From Zingiber officinale (Eukaryota > Streptophyta > Magnoliopsida > Zingiberales > Zingiberaceae), in the NCBI RefSeq assembly GCF_018446385.1, contig NC_055986.1, positions 77,213,659 through 77,277,658 on the forward strand: a DNA stretch of 64,000 bases. The letters are read 5' to 3'. Position 1 is the first letter of the stretch. Each line of letters begins with the position of its first letter. A program made the translations under genes and the position numbers. The notes under the pieces are model-generated. The model worked only from the letters and a program-made list of their open reading frames with translations, ran no database searches and had not been told where the DNA came from. Shown one piece after another: positions 49,416 through 62,394 of the stretch.

Positions 49416-51500
49416 CACTACAAGGAAAAAAGTCATTTACGATTAATTTTGTCACTAACACATCTATATTCGTCGCTAATAACAATTAGCCATGAGTAAT
49501 TATCGTTGCTACCATTATCGCTATAAATTTGTCGTAAACTATATTTAGTCAATATGTCATCGTTAAAATTAACAACATAACATAAATCATCGTTAAGATT
49601 ACCATAATTGCCACTAAAATACACAATGGTTAGGGATGAATTTGGTTAGCGATGATTTATGAGTAATTCGTCACTAAATTAATCCTTAGTTAGTGATGAA
49701 TTCTCTGGATTCGTCACTAAAACCATAGATTTATTAGCGACGAGTTTTCAAAAGTCGTCACTAATCATATATTTTTTTTAAACAAAATTTTATTTATTTA
49801 TATTCATATCCTATATACAAATTTACAACTCACAAACAAACTCGCAACATTCACAAAATTTATAACTCACAACATTCACAAATTTACAACTCAAATTCAC
49901 AACATTCACAAAACATCATCATATCAAATTCACAACATAAATATCATCAAGTTCACAAACAACTAGTAACACAACAAATAAAGTTCACAACATCAAGTTC
50001 ACATGGAAATTCACAATTTTAACATCAAGTTCACATCCAAATTCATAACTTTAACAACAAACTCACAACATCAAATTCTAAGGTTGAGAAGGAGGATGTG
50101 AACTGAAGAGAAATTATAGATCAAGGATTGCAATACTCTAGGTGCCAACCGGTTAATAATTTGTTCAAATATTTTTTGTCTTGATCTCATTAATTCCAAT
50201 TGATCTTGAGTGCTTGCTAACTGAACTTGAGTGTTTGCTAACTCCTTCTATGTCTTCTAGTCGTTGCTTGGTGGATTTAAGTTTTTCATACAATACTACG
50301 TTAGTTGATCTGGATTAGGAAGTGGTATCTAAAGAAGTGGACTTAACTAGTTTTGGCTCACTTCCAAGTCCTCTAAATGAATATTGAGGATCTGATCACA
50401 AACTATATTCGTAATTTAAATTGCATCGATATTATTTTCTTTATTTTCTTGTGTTTGAATATACTCATCATACAATCTCACCATATCATCCTAGAAATAA
50501 TAAATATGTTAAAAATATCATAAAAAATAATTATGCACAATTAAGAAAAAAAATCACTAAATAAGGTCATAGTATACATATGCAGTTTGACCCTCTCTCC
50601 AATATACATTTTTGATGAGTTATAATGAGTTTCATTAAAAATAATAATTCCATCTTTTCTCTATGACCAATCGATTAAAAAAATAATATTTTAATATTTT
50701 AATCAATAAACAATGTACGATAACTATAAAATTAGTTCTTACACCATATAACTATATTAAATGGATAGTTTAGAACCTCCGTGATGGTTATATGGGAGTT
50801 TCGCTCAATTTTAGCATTTGTTGCAGATCATTTCTATAACATCACACATATAGTCTCAATCATCTTGCATCTCATAAAACTCGATCATCATTTATTATCA
50901 CCACTCGACAGGAGGAAGATGCAATAGCTTCTTATAATGACTATGTATTTTATTTCTATTGTCTATATACCTTGCACTCATTAACCTGTTAGTCTCCTTT
51001 TTGATTGACAATTAATCCTCCTGAAAATTGGTATCAAGAGCAGTCTGACAAAAATAAAATTATTTTGCATGTGATTAGTAATAAAAGAGCAGTCTCCTTT
51101 TATTATATGTGAGAATGTGCTTCTAACTTTTAGCTTATAAGGAAGCAAACTTCTTTATTGAGAGACCTAACTCTGTCATAAATAAAGTTATGTTTGGGCT
51201 AATTGAATGTTCATCGCTCTAATGAAAAGTAATGGATAATTTATCCTGTTCATTGATTTGGTGTCATAGCCAATCGAAATGTGTCTCATGTGTCTCCCTA
51301 CGTAGCGGTCAACCTGTAAATGTAAAAGTATTAACAATTAACAAACTTGGATAATGGATATCATAGATGGTATGAGAAGCCATGAGGAGCTTTGGACTTA
51401 TGGAATCGAAGACACTATGACTTATGTGATAAATGTTGTAATCTTGGGTTTGTTTTCATATGTAAATTGTGTTGTCATTGTCTAGGTAAAGATTCGAGTA
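49416..51500 (-). mobile_element. Second CACTA element, one end only (different family)
   Basis: Starts CACTACAAGGAAAAAAGT, then has a subterminal array of TTCGTCACTAA / TTAGTGACGA-like motifs to about 49770. These differ from the TATAGTGACA motifs of the first element. Inside, on minus, is the end of a Ptta/En/Spm-type protein. The opposite terminus is not in the window; the right limit given is approximate. Confidence 0.7.
50071..50244 (-). pseudogene. C-terminal fragment of a Ptta/En/Spm-type CACTA protein
   Basis: Minus-strand frame ELANTQVQLASTQ then LELMRSRQKIFEQIIN and RLAPRVLQSLI, ending with TGA at 50071-50073. This is a glutamine-rich coiled-coil tail like those in plant CACTA proteins. 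The upstream frame (KSTKQRLEDIE) is displaced by a frame change, and the rest is decayed. Confidence 0.6.
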
Positions 51501-51505
51501 CCTAG

Positions 51506-54133
51506 TGTCACGCCCCCAGAAGAGTCCCTGTCCGAGAAAATTTCGGCAGCATCTCCCCTGTACGGCGGACAATCAAAAATTTCTACAAGCACTAAATACT
51601 CAGCCACATGCGGCTGGAATCATAACAATAATAAAAAAATCAATCACCACGCAGTTTAAAATATATATTCAGCCTCTGGCTGACACAACCACGCAGTAAT
51701 AATACTCTGACTCAAAAACCACCCTACTCAACTACACTCGTAAAGCTCAAAACCGATTTTCCTTACCTCTTCTGCCGTCCAGGCAGGCATGTAGTAGAGT
51801 AAATCCAAATCATACGAAAAGTTCATCCAACGGAAAGATTCCATACAATATCCATATGTAAGTCCAAAACAAAACTAAAATAATGTCTGATAGCGAAAAG
51901 CTAAAATGAAACAACTCAAAAACCAGCAGCGGAGTAGCACTACGTGCAGTGGGGACTAGCGACTGGAACTCCCTCCTGACAGCATCAACCTGAAAATAAC
52001 AACAATGGAGGCGGGGTGAGTCCAACACTCAGCAGGTACAGTTGATATGCAAAGTAAAGAAACAACACCTAGCACTAATCATGCGTATCTCGATAAGAAA
52101 GATAAAATGCATCCAAGTAAACAGAGAATCTTTGTACTAACCAGTCCCGAGTATAAGGTCAAGCAGTCAGGGATAAGGAAATCACGTATGCATGTCAAAC
52201 ATAGGTATCCAACAATATAGCATATAAATGCAGCAACCACAAACACAAACAATAAATGCATCATGCATATGATGCCAATGATGCGTCCTCTGACGCCAGT
52301 CGATCATCTCACACACATAGTGAGGCCGAGTGGGTAGGGCTGTGACAACCGTGCACTCTGTCGTCACTACTCCTGATGAGTGACCGAGTGGACGGGATGC
52401 TGTCGGAGTACACCTATCCTCCTACCCCAAATCATAGATGGGGGAGCGCAATGCTCTCAACTCCCGGAACTCAAAGGGGAGGAATCCCTGCCGGATAACA
52501 CGTTGTGTCACACTACCCATGAGCGGACCAACGGTGCCTAACAGAGTCCCTGCTGCAACACACTCAGCCTGAATCGACCACTAACCCATGAGTGGTGGTG
52601 TGTGCAGATCCATGTAACTGGCGATGTGCTCAGCAATAATGGAGCGGACTATCGCACAGCATGCAATCATGCAAATGATGCATGGCAATAACCATATAAA
52701 CATCCTGACCTAATCCTTATATATAGAAATGTGCACCCTAGGTCAAAGAATCATATCAAATCAAGGTACACAAAAGGTATAAAAACCTAGGTCCTGAACA
52801 TGGTCAAGCATGGCATATCACTACCCCTATAAGCATATATAAACAGGTAAAATATACCTGAGATGCAAAACCAATCAATCAATCAAGCATGTAAGATTTG
52901 GGTAGTGATTAACCGAAAACAGATAAGAAACACAATTAATGCAGCATGTTAATTTAATTACTAAGCATATCAAATGACATAAGTCAAAAGTACCCGCCTC
53001 CAAATAAGAAATGTCCAATCCAACGTCGAGATACCGTCTCGCGTCCAGTCCTGTAATAACCACATTTAATTTAGCTACATATATATCACATAGCTAAAGA
53101 AAATTCCTTATTTACCAGAACCCTAATTCGTTCCACTATAAAATTTGATTTAGGTCTAAACCTAAATCAACTTAAACTCTCCCAAATACGAACCTGATAC
53201 CAGAACAAATTTATACACCTTACCTCTAAACAAACCATTAGATAGAAATCCAAAAACCTAAATCCAAGTACTCATGAACATAATTACTACACCTTACCTC
53301 TTCCTCACAGCCCCTCTTCTGATGATCCTCTGCCAAGACCGTTGCTACTGGCAACCAGGTGAATCGCTGGACCAAAGCACACCACAAGCAAACCGGATCA
53401 AAAATAAAAATCCTTGCACCTACTAAATTTCCAACCAAGCAAAACCTCACCGTGGACTTGATCAATGGCAAAGAGCACTAGGGCACAACACAGTGGAGGA
53501 GGCCGACACAAAGGAGATCGGCAAAGGCTCAACTGCTAGGGCTGAGGAAAGCTTCGGCCTCTGTGGTCGGCGTCGGCTCTATGGTCGGCGTCGGCTCTGT
53601 GGTGGCGGCAGAGGAGAGGAGAAGAGAAGAACTCGGCCGGCGGCAGCGTCGGGTACGCACGGCTAGGGCACTGGTGGCCGGTGCTAGGGCTGTGGAAGAG
53701 GGGGAAACGAACGGTGCTCGGCGTCAGCGCCGGTGGGCAGAGAGCAGGCGGTCAAGCGGCGGTGCTAGGGCTCCGGCAGAGGAGAGGAGGAAAGGGAGAA
53801 GAAGTGGCCGGCGTTTTTGTGCTCTCGGAGAGGAGGAATCCGCCGGCCGGCGGTTAGGGCAGAGAGGAGGAAAATCGGCGGCGTCGGGGAGAAGGGCTCG
53901 GGCTCGCGGAAGAGGAAAAGAAACGGAGGAATAAAAATAAGGAAAAAGAAAAAGAAAAGGAAAAGAAAAATAAAACTTTTCCTCATTTAAATAGGATAGT
54001 CTAAACAGGCTTTTCCGGGCCCCGTTTTTATCCCCGTGAACTTATCCGTACGAGCTCCGAAAAATTCCCGAAAAATTTCCAAAAATTCCGAAAAATTCCC
54101 TTAATCATATTCGCCTATTTCCGGTATTTTACA
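51506..54133 (-). repeat. Solo LTR of a gypsy element related to the 32067-42358 element, 2,628 bp
   Basis: Plus-strand ends TGTCACGCCCCCAG and GGTATTTTACA match the LTR ends of the large gypsy element. It is flanked by CCTAG at 51501-51505 and 54134-54138. Only one LTR is present, so it arose by recombination between two LTRs. It differs widely in detail from the 10-kb element, so it is a separate subfamily or an older insertion. The GC-rich block frame at 53563-53934 is part of the LTR. Confidence 0.93.
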
Positions 54134-54138
54134 CCTAG

Positions 54139-55190
54139 GGCTTGGTTTTGTTATAGTATAGTCTTGTGACTTTAAGATTGTCTAAATAATGTCAATTGAT
54201 GGGGATACGTACTAGTCGAATAAAGTAGGTCAGTTGAATGAATCGTCGAAACTAGGTTGGAAGTTGAAGTTGAGCTAACGTGATGTTTTAACAATATAAT
54301 ATTTTATTTGAACATAGTCGGCTGAAAGGTTTATCCCCTTGACTAGAATGATGAAAATTGATCCAAAACATATTTACTCAACTAAATATGCTACTATTGG
54401 TTCTAAGGTTCAAATGTTGATTGTCCCACTAGGCTAGGTAGGCAATCCACTTGAGATGATTGGTTTAACTTTTTCAATTGAACTTGGGCACTCTAACGTT
54501 TCATTGTATATTCTCATTTTCTATGCTTTATCAAGATCAAATTGTTAGGATCAACTATGTAGATAGTTAACAGCCAGAGGAGGATTGGTAGGATGGACAC
54601 GAAAGGTCACATATGTGTAATCATCCCTTAAGTGATGGTGTTCAGTCATGTTGTTCTGATGTGTTTGACAAAGAATTTAAATTATATTTGCTTATGTTTT
54701 AAATATGTGCATTAAGTTGTGTAGAGACTTGGTAGAATGCACACAGAGCTTGTGATTGACGAGGTTGAATCATAGATGATGACTTGGCAAGATCAATTTC
54801 ATGCGGCTTGATGGATCAAGGAGACAACAATGTAGCCAAAAGAATGAAGGATAACATGTGGAATCAGTTGAAGACTAGATGCATTTGAGGGACTCACAAC
54901 TTGTTAAGAGACAACATTGTCGAGTGATACTGCAGAGCTAAAAATCTTTAGTGAATTGTGAGATTCAAGTGGTCTATACTTTGAGGTTCAGTTAGATTAT
55001 TACTTAGTCATAAGCTTTGACCAAGAAATAAGGTGCTTTGTGATTGTAGTTGATGATTTAATCGACTAAAGGTTGATCCCAAATAATTGGTGTGCTAAAT
55101 CAATTGACGAATCGCTAAATTGCCTCTAAATAATTTTTTTTATTTAGATTAACTCACCAAAGCAATCAACTAATAGGACCAACTATTTAC
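54139..55190. other. Unassigned repeat-derived DNA, SIRE-LTR-like wording
   Basis: Contains scattered GTCGACTAAA/GTCGAATAAA words as in SIRE LTR B and the 45457 LTR, suggesting an old LTR. No ends, TATA box or coding motif could be fixed. Confidence 0.4.
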
Positions 55191-55605
55191 CTGCTTCGCT
55201 TGTCCGATCGCATGCTCACTCGGTCGCTCGATTTTTACTCGATCGGTAGCTCACTCGCCCGGTTGCTCACTCGCTCGGTTACTCGTAGGCGTCGGTACAC
55301 TCACCTGGTCGACCTCTCCGTCCACCCGGTCGACCTCTTAGTTCCCTTGGCAACTCGACCTCTCTTCCCGGCCGCCTGGTTCTCCTGCTTGGCCTCTCAC
55401 ATGGTCGCTCAGTCTGCCTGCCCGATCTCTCGGTCAGTCCGCTCGGCTGAACACTCATTCACTCGGCCATTTGATCGCTCGGCCTCTTTGTCCGCTCGAC
55501 CGCAAGCCCGTCTGGTCTCACGCTCGCTTGACCACTCACTCGATCGGCCGATCGCTCGATCTGCTCGGCCAGTCACTCACTCAGCTCGCTCGGATATTGT
55601 GCAGT
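55190..55605. repeat. CTCG-rich low-complexity tract, about 0.4 kb
   Basis: Dense degenerate repetition of CGCTCG, ACTCG(A/G)TCGG and GGTCGACC words, with sharply higher G+C than both flanks. A long open frame here is a by-product of the repetition (many RS and SL dipeptides). Confidence 0.8.
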
Positions 55606-55799
55606 CTACGTTCAACACTTGACAGAAACTACCCCTACTGGCAGCCTAAAATTATTTGCTCAGGTTATCTCAACAGATAAGTTGAATTTAATTCAGTGTA
55701 ATTTAAATTCGGCTAATTCTCAAAATCTCTGATAGATTGTCCAACAATCTTGAAACAAATTTGATTATATTGAGATGACCACATAATAAAGTGTTGAGG

Positions 55800-58700
55800 T
55801 GCAATAGACTCAACACATGAAGGCCCCCTTCACACCGACTGGAACTGTGCCAATCAATCACGGGGAAAAGCCAGAGAAGTTCAATGGACTGAACTTCAAG
55901 AGGTAATAATAGAAGATGCTCTTCTACTTGACCACACTCAATCTGGCTCGGTTCTTGACCAAAGACCCTCCCAAGCGTGCTAAGGATGTTGATACGCATA
56001 TCGTTAATGCAGTGGACTCATAGACTCATTCTGAGTTCCTTTGCTGAAACTACATCCTCAACTGCCTTGTCGACTCGTTGTACACTGTGTATAACATGAA
56101 GATAACAGCTAAAGAACTGTGAGAGTCCTTGGACAAGAAGTACAAGACGGAGGATGCAGGGGTCAAGAAGTTCATCATGGGTTGATTCCTAGACTACAAG
56201 ATTGTTGACTCCAAAACGGTGATCAACCAAGTCCAAGAGTTTCAGGTGATCTTGCACGAGATTCACTCAGAAGGGATAGTTCTAAGTGAAACCTTTCAGG
56301 TGGCTGCTAACATTGAGAAGTTGCCTCCAGGCTAGAAGGACTTCAAGAACTACCTGAAGCACAAGCGGAAGGAGATGAATAAGGAAGAATTCATTGTTAG
56401 ACTTAACATCGAAGAAGACAACAAGAGTTCAAAGAGAAAGTTATTCTCTCAGGCTACTGTGAAAGCCAAGGTGGTTAAGCATGGTCAAAACTCAAAACGG
56501 AAGAACCCCAAGTCTTCTAAGATAGGACCTAGAGGGAGGCATCAGCAAGAAGAAGTTCTCTAGGAAGTGCTTCAACTATGACCGAGTCAGTCACAAATCT
56601 TCGGAGTGCAGAAAGCTGAAGAAGAAGCAGGAGGCTAACTTGAACGAGAGACCAGAAATGAATGACCTCTGCGTCGTGGTCTCTGAATTGAAACTGGTGG
56701 GTTCAAACCCATGGCAATGGTGGATCGATACTGGAGCCACCAGACATGTCTATTGCAACAAGGAGCTGCTCCACAACTTCGAAGAAGTCAATGGAGATAA
56801 ATTATTCATGGGGAACTCAACAACCTCGGACATCATGGGCTAAGGAAAAGTAGTGCTGAAGATGACCTCGGGCAAGAACCTTACTCTAAACAATGTGTTA
56901 TATGTTCCGGAGATTCGGAAGAATCTAGTGTCCAAATCATTATTAAGCAAGCATGGCTTTTGCATTATTTTTGAGTCGGACAGAGTTGTATTGTCCAAGA
57001 ATGAAATGTTTGTAGAAAAGGGCTATGTATCTGATGGGCTATTCAAGATCAATGTAATGGTCATTAGACCTAAGATAAATAAAAATAAAAGCTCTTCCAC
57101 TTACATGCTTGTGTCTTCATGTTTGTGGCATGGTAAACTAGGGCATGTTAATTACGATGTGTTGCGTAGATTAATAAACATACAAAGCATATCTACATTC
57201 CACCTTGACCCAAAACGCACGTGTAAGATTTGTGTTGAAGCAAAAATGACAAAGTCATCCTTTCAACATATTGAAAGAAGTAATGAATCACTTGACCAAA
57301 TCCACACTGACGTGTGTGACCTAAAAGGTACGCCAACACGTGGCGGTAATAAATACTTTATTACTTTTGTAGATGATAACACAAAATATTGTTATGTGTA
57401 TCTTCTCAAAAGTAAGGATGAAGCTATAGAAAAATTTGCTCTATATAAGAATGAGGTTGAAAACCAACTTAATAAAAATATTAAGGTGGTTCAAAGTGAC
57501 CGAGATGGTGAATATGTATCACTGTTCGCTAAGTTGTGTGTTGAATATGGGATCAGACATGAAACAACAACTCCTTATACACCTCAGCAAAATGGAGTTG
57601 CTGAGCGAAAGAATTGAACTATAAAGAAGATGATGAATGCTCTTCTATTTAGCTCTGGGTTGTCAGAGTTCATGTGGGGAGAAACTGTGTTAATAGCTAA
57701 TTATCTTTTAAATAAAGTACACCGAAAAAAAAATAGATAAGAGACCTTATAAGTTATACAATGGAAGACAACCATCTTATAAATATTTATAAATGTGGGG
57801 GTGTCTTGCCAAAGTTTTGGTGTCTAATCCGAAAAGAATTAAGATAGGACCAAAGATTATTGATTTCATATTTATTGAATATACACATAACAGCAGTGCT
57901 TATCAATTTTTTATGTATGAGTCACAAATACTAGATATACACACGAACTCGATAATAAAATCGAGAAATGCCTCATTCTTCGAGCATGTGTTTCTGTATA
58001 AGACCTTAGAGGAAGCTAGCTCCTCAAAATGAGCATGTGAAACACAAGGTGAAGAAGATAATGATGAGGAACCAATCAAGGTTGAGCTTAGACGGAGTAA
58101 AAGAGTTCGGGTAGAAAAATCCTATGGATTAGATTTTATCACTTTCATGTTGGAAAGTTAGCCCCGGAGTTACTCAAAAGTCGTAAGCTCTTTTGATGGA
58201 CCTCACTGGAGAGAAATAATTACATATGAGATAGAATCTATCTTGCAAAATCAGACTTGGAAACTTGTGGATCTTCCTCCCAGAAGTACTAGTGAAGTCA
58301 GATGGTACAATTGATAAGTACAAGGCCATATTGGTAATCAAAGGATACCGACAACAAAAAGGGCTTGATTACTTTAATACATATTCTCCCGTGTCGAGAA
58401 TAACTTCTATTAGAATATTGTTGGCTATAACCGCTCTATTGAATCTCAAAATACATCAGATGGATGTAAAGACAGTCTTTCTAAATGGAGATTTAGAAGA
58501 GAAAATCTACATGGAGCAACTTGAGAGATTTTCTATACCAGGACAGAAAATAATATTTGTAGATTGATGAAGTCATTATATAGCTTGAAACAAGCATCAA
58601 AGCAGTGACATAAGAAATTTGATAATACGATGAAGGCATGTGCATTCAAGATTAATGAATGTGATAAATGTGTCTATATGAAAGTCACAGAGAATGACTA

Positions 58701-59640
58701 CGTCATCTTATGCCTATATGTAGATGACATACTTATAATTGGGAGTAATAATAAGATAATCAAATCCACTAAGGACATGTTAAACTCAAGATTTGACATA
58801 AAAGACATGGGCCTAGCTGATGTGATTCTAGGAATCAAAATTCTTAGAACAACAAAAGGACTTGTTCTTAGTTAGTCTCATTATATGGACAAGATTCTTG
58901 AGAAATTCACCAATGGTGATACTACGTTGGCATGAACGCCGATAGATATGAGTCAACATCTATTAAAAAATTGAGATGATAGTATCTCTTAGATAAAATC
59001 TCTAAAGTGATTGGAAGTCTGATGTACCTGATGAGTTGTATATGACCAAACTTGGCCTATACAGTAAGTAAACTGAGTAGATACACGAGTAATCCCGGTG
59101 TTGAGCACTGGAAAGGGATAACAAGAGTACTGAGATACTTGAGGTATACTCATGAATATAGACTACACTATACGAGATATCTTGCTGTAATCGAAGGATA
59201 CAACGATGCGAGTTGGATATCTGACATAAAAGATTCTAAGTCTATAAATGGATATGTATTCACTCTGGGAGGTGCAGTCATTTCCTAAAAATCTTCTAAG
59301 CAAACGGTAATAACCAGATCCATGATGGAATATGAGTTTGTGGCTCTTGACAAATGTGGTGAAAAACTTGAATGACTACGGCAATTCTTAAAAGATATTT
59401 TGAGATGGCCGAAACTTGTACCAGTAATTTGCATACATTGCGATAGTTAATTGACAATCAATTGGGCACAGAGCCATCTATATAATGGTAAGTCTAGACA
59501 TATACGTCGTAGACATAATATCATTAGACAACTACTCTCAACGGGAGTTATCGCTGTTGACTATGTGAAGTCAAAGGATAACCTAGTAGATCCATTAACC
59601 AAGGGGATAAATAGAGAATTAATTGCAAGTTCATCATGAG
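55800..59640 (+). pseudogene. Copia element F gag-pol, decayed
   Basis: Gag starts near 55830 (EKPEKFNGLNFKR) and continues with AKELxESLDKKYKTEDAG and NYLKHKRKEM, with stops near 55912, 56018, 56119, 56182 and 56333. Protease has an intact WWIDTGATRH (about 56720). GAG-pre-integrase LWHGKLGHVNYDVL lies near 57122 and integrase HTDVCDLKGTPTRGG near 57304, with YTPQQNGVAERKN then a stop at 57616. Reverse transcriptase has MDVKTVFLNGDLEEKIYM (58460) and YVDD at 58717-58728. RNase H ends with NWAQSHLYNGKSRHI and DPLTKGINREL near 59620. One long stretch (56853-57617) is still open, so decay is moderate. No LTR pair could be fixed. Confidence 0.88.
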
Positions 59641-60200
59641 GGATAAGCTTGATGTCATAAGAAATGTAGGTGCAAAGGAAATCCAACCTATGCAGACTGG
59701 AGATCCTAAGAACTAGGTTTAAAGGGACAACCTAATTGTACTGATAAAGTTGCTCACTGTGGGGGACCGGCCCGGTGGATCAGTGAAGGATGGAGGTTGA
59801 GCATACGTCTTTTAATGATCCAAGTAGAGTAATAAGGAATACTCTTAAGAGATTACCTATGTGAGAAAGAAGTGGAGCCGCTTCGAATAAAATTAGAGGC
59901 ACAATTCTTAGAACTTCTCACAGAACCAGACGTGTTCATAGACAAGAATAAACACACTCGTGAGAATTGAGTTGTATCAGGGAGAGTCTTGGATGAGATA
60001 TGTCAATGCTTGTACAAAACGGCAGAATAGTTCAAGGACATTGCGTTTACCATCAGCCAGTAAGCAAATAAATCTTCACAAGGGAAGGTTCAAATAATAA
60101 AACCTACCTGTCCTATACTGAACTCAATTGGTGAATGCTATCAAATACCCTATTTCCATTCATGTAGGAGATTATTGAATATATGTGAATAAAGAAGATG
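59641..60200 (+). other. 3' non-coding tail of copia F
   Basis: Follows RNase H and ends with GTAGGAGATT near 60164-60173, which looks like a polypurine tract, then TTGAATATATG. The expected LTR is cut short by gypsy LTR sequence from about 60200. Confidence 0.5.
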
Positions 60201-62394
60201 TGTATAAAGTACGGTACCCAAATAGTAATTAAATAATAAGGTAAAATAAATAAATAAGCTTAACGGAATTTTTAGAAATTTTTTGAGAATTTTTCGGAGC
60301 TCGTATGACGTGTTTGGAGGGGATGCATTTAGAGGTTTGGAAAAAGTCTATTTAGAATACCCATTTAGTTAGGAGTTGATTAACTAGATTAACATATAGT
60401 TGGTTAATTAAAACCTAGGTTAAAAATATTTAACCCTAACTTTAATTTCTTATTATCACCAAACCCCTTCCCTTCTCTCCCGATCTCCTTCTTCACCCGA
60501 CGCCGCTTCTTCCCTCTCGCGACGCCAAGCCACCGCCGCCTTCTTCCTCCCCTTCCTCTCGCCACCGCCGATTCTCCTTGCACCCGAGCCCTCTTCCTCT
60601 GACCTAGCGTTGGTAGCCTGATCCCTCTCCGACTCCACCGCTCGATGCCACAAGTGGATTGTGTCGGCTCCGTTCAACCTAATGCCGACACTGACCCCTC
60701 TGCCCTAATCTTCCCGGCCGATCTCACCAGGAATCGATTGACGCATCGACTGTCCACAGGCCTCGCTGAGCAGAGCCCTAGCTGACGATCCACCATCGAC
60801 GATCTTCTCCTTCCCTTGTCATAGCCAGAGCAAATCCATCCCAGCCCTAGCGTGAGAGATTTGATCGATCATCCTTCTCATTGTAGAACCTCTCGGTGCC
60901 CTGGTGCTATCGTCGCTTCCTCTGCCCTGGTTCATCTTCACAGCAACAATCAGATTGCATCAATGAGGAAGCTATGAGTTTGAATTTGGCTCCAGCCATC
61001 CCTATTGAGGATGATCTACAGATTGTGCCACTAATTTCTAGCAACCACTTCAGTTTTGGGTAAGCTATATTTGGGCATTTGATCTTTGCTTAGTGTTGAT
61101 TTAGGGAATGATTAATGCAGAAGGCAGTGGCTTCACTTGGTCTCGCCCACCGTCATCGGTAGTGAGTTGCTCCGACCGTGAGTAGTGCATTGGATTTGGG
61201 GTAAGACATGTGTGATTGATTATCATCCAAAGGATTCATGATGCCTAGTTGATTTAAGACATGGATTAAATGATGTGTTGACTTGGGTTGTTTCATGCTT
61301 AGCCTAGTCTAATTTGTTTATGGTTAGGGATAGCTAATCTTGTAGCTTCGAAATGATTATGGTTAAATGTTTGATCTAATCTAAGTTTCAGGTTGGATCC
61401 AATTATTTAGTTAACCGAGATTAATTATAGAATTAGCTAAGTAAAAATATTTTGATGCAGGACTTTGATTCGAGACAAGCGTCTCGACATAGGATTTCTG
61501 ATCACGATATTCTTTTTGAGATGAGTACCTTTGACTTATCTCTTGATATGATCATTTTTTATTTTGATATGCATAGTAGTTTATAGCTAGTAGTAATGAT
61601 TATGTTTACTTCTACTTTGGTATGTCACTTCTTAGTTCTTGTAGTCTGCCTATATTCCTATCTGTTATGCATTCATACTTATATTCTCTTGTTTGTTGGC
61701 ATGTTTACTCCTGTTCATAGAAATGGTATCATACATTCCCCTATTGTGTAGTAGTCTAGTTATTTGACATGTCTGACTTGTGTACGTAATTTATTGTTAC
61801 CTAGATCATTGTATGGAGTTATTTCCTTTTTGGTACATTTTATATCGAGATGTATACTGTCAGTATCTGCATGTTTAGTGTCATGCACCATCTTGCATAA
61901 TTGCATGCTAAGCAATTATCGGGCCCCCACGGGCGGGATCAACCGGTTATGACATGGTATTCTTGCAACATGGGTCGGGAGGTCGAAGGTCTGCGGCAGC
62001 AATTGCGATAACATCAATATCTGTCCGTGCTAAACACCTTCGACCGCCATGTCATCGCCGGGCCCGTATTCACCGTGATTTACTCCCTCTCATACTCGTG
62101 GGGCAGGGGTGAGGGGGCCGCTGAGCGGCGGGACCCGCCTTTGCAACATGCTAAGCAATTATCGGCTCCATTATTGTTGAGTACATCACCAGTTACATGA
62201 TCTGCACACACAACCACTCATGGGTTAGTGGTACATCAGGCAGGGTGTGTGCAGTTTACTCTGTCAGGGCTCCGCTGGTCCGCTCATGGGTAGCGATGAC
62301 TGCAGCGTGTAGCGGGCAGGGATCCCTCCCCTTGATCATGATACAGGGAGATGAGAGCTTAGACTCCCCCACTATGTTTGGGGTAGGAGGATAG
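60200..62394 (+). repeat. Gypsy LTR fragment, plus orientation, related to the other gypsy LTRs
   Basis: Shares the order of landmarks with the minus-strand copies: TTTTTCGGAGCTCGTATG near 60289, a CT-rich then GC-rich block (60450-60700), GACTTTGATTCGAGACAAGCGTCTCG (61460-61490), and ACCACTCATGGGTTAGTGGTACATCAGG near 62215. It breaks at 62395 in the middle of the LTR, where a SIRE LTR begins. The left end is approximate. Confidence 0.75.

Noticed and set aside
53563-53934. Arg/Gly-rich open frame, with similar ones at 34314-34562 and 41850-42098
   Set aside because: They sit in the GC-rich block of gypsy LTRs and recur with every LTR; they are LTR sequence, not genes.
49416-55190. A right end for the second CACTA element
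   Set aside because: No CTTGTAGTG-type terminus was found in this stretch, so the element was left open-ended.
55200-55622. Open frame of 140 codons in plus orientation
   Set aside because: It lies wholly in the CTCG-rich tract and the translation is a repetitive Arg/Ser/Leu mix without motifs.
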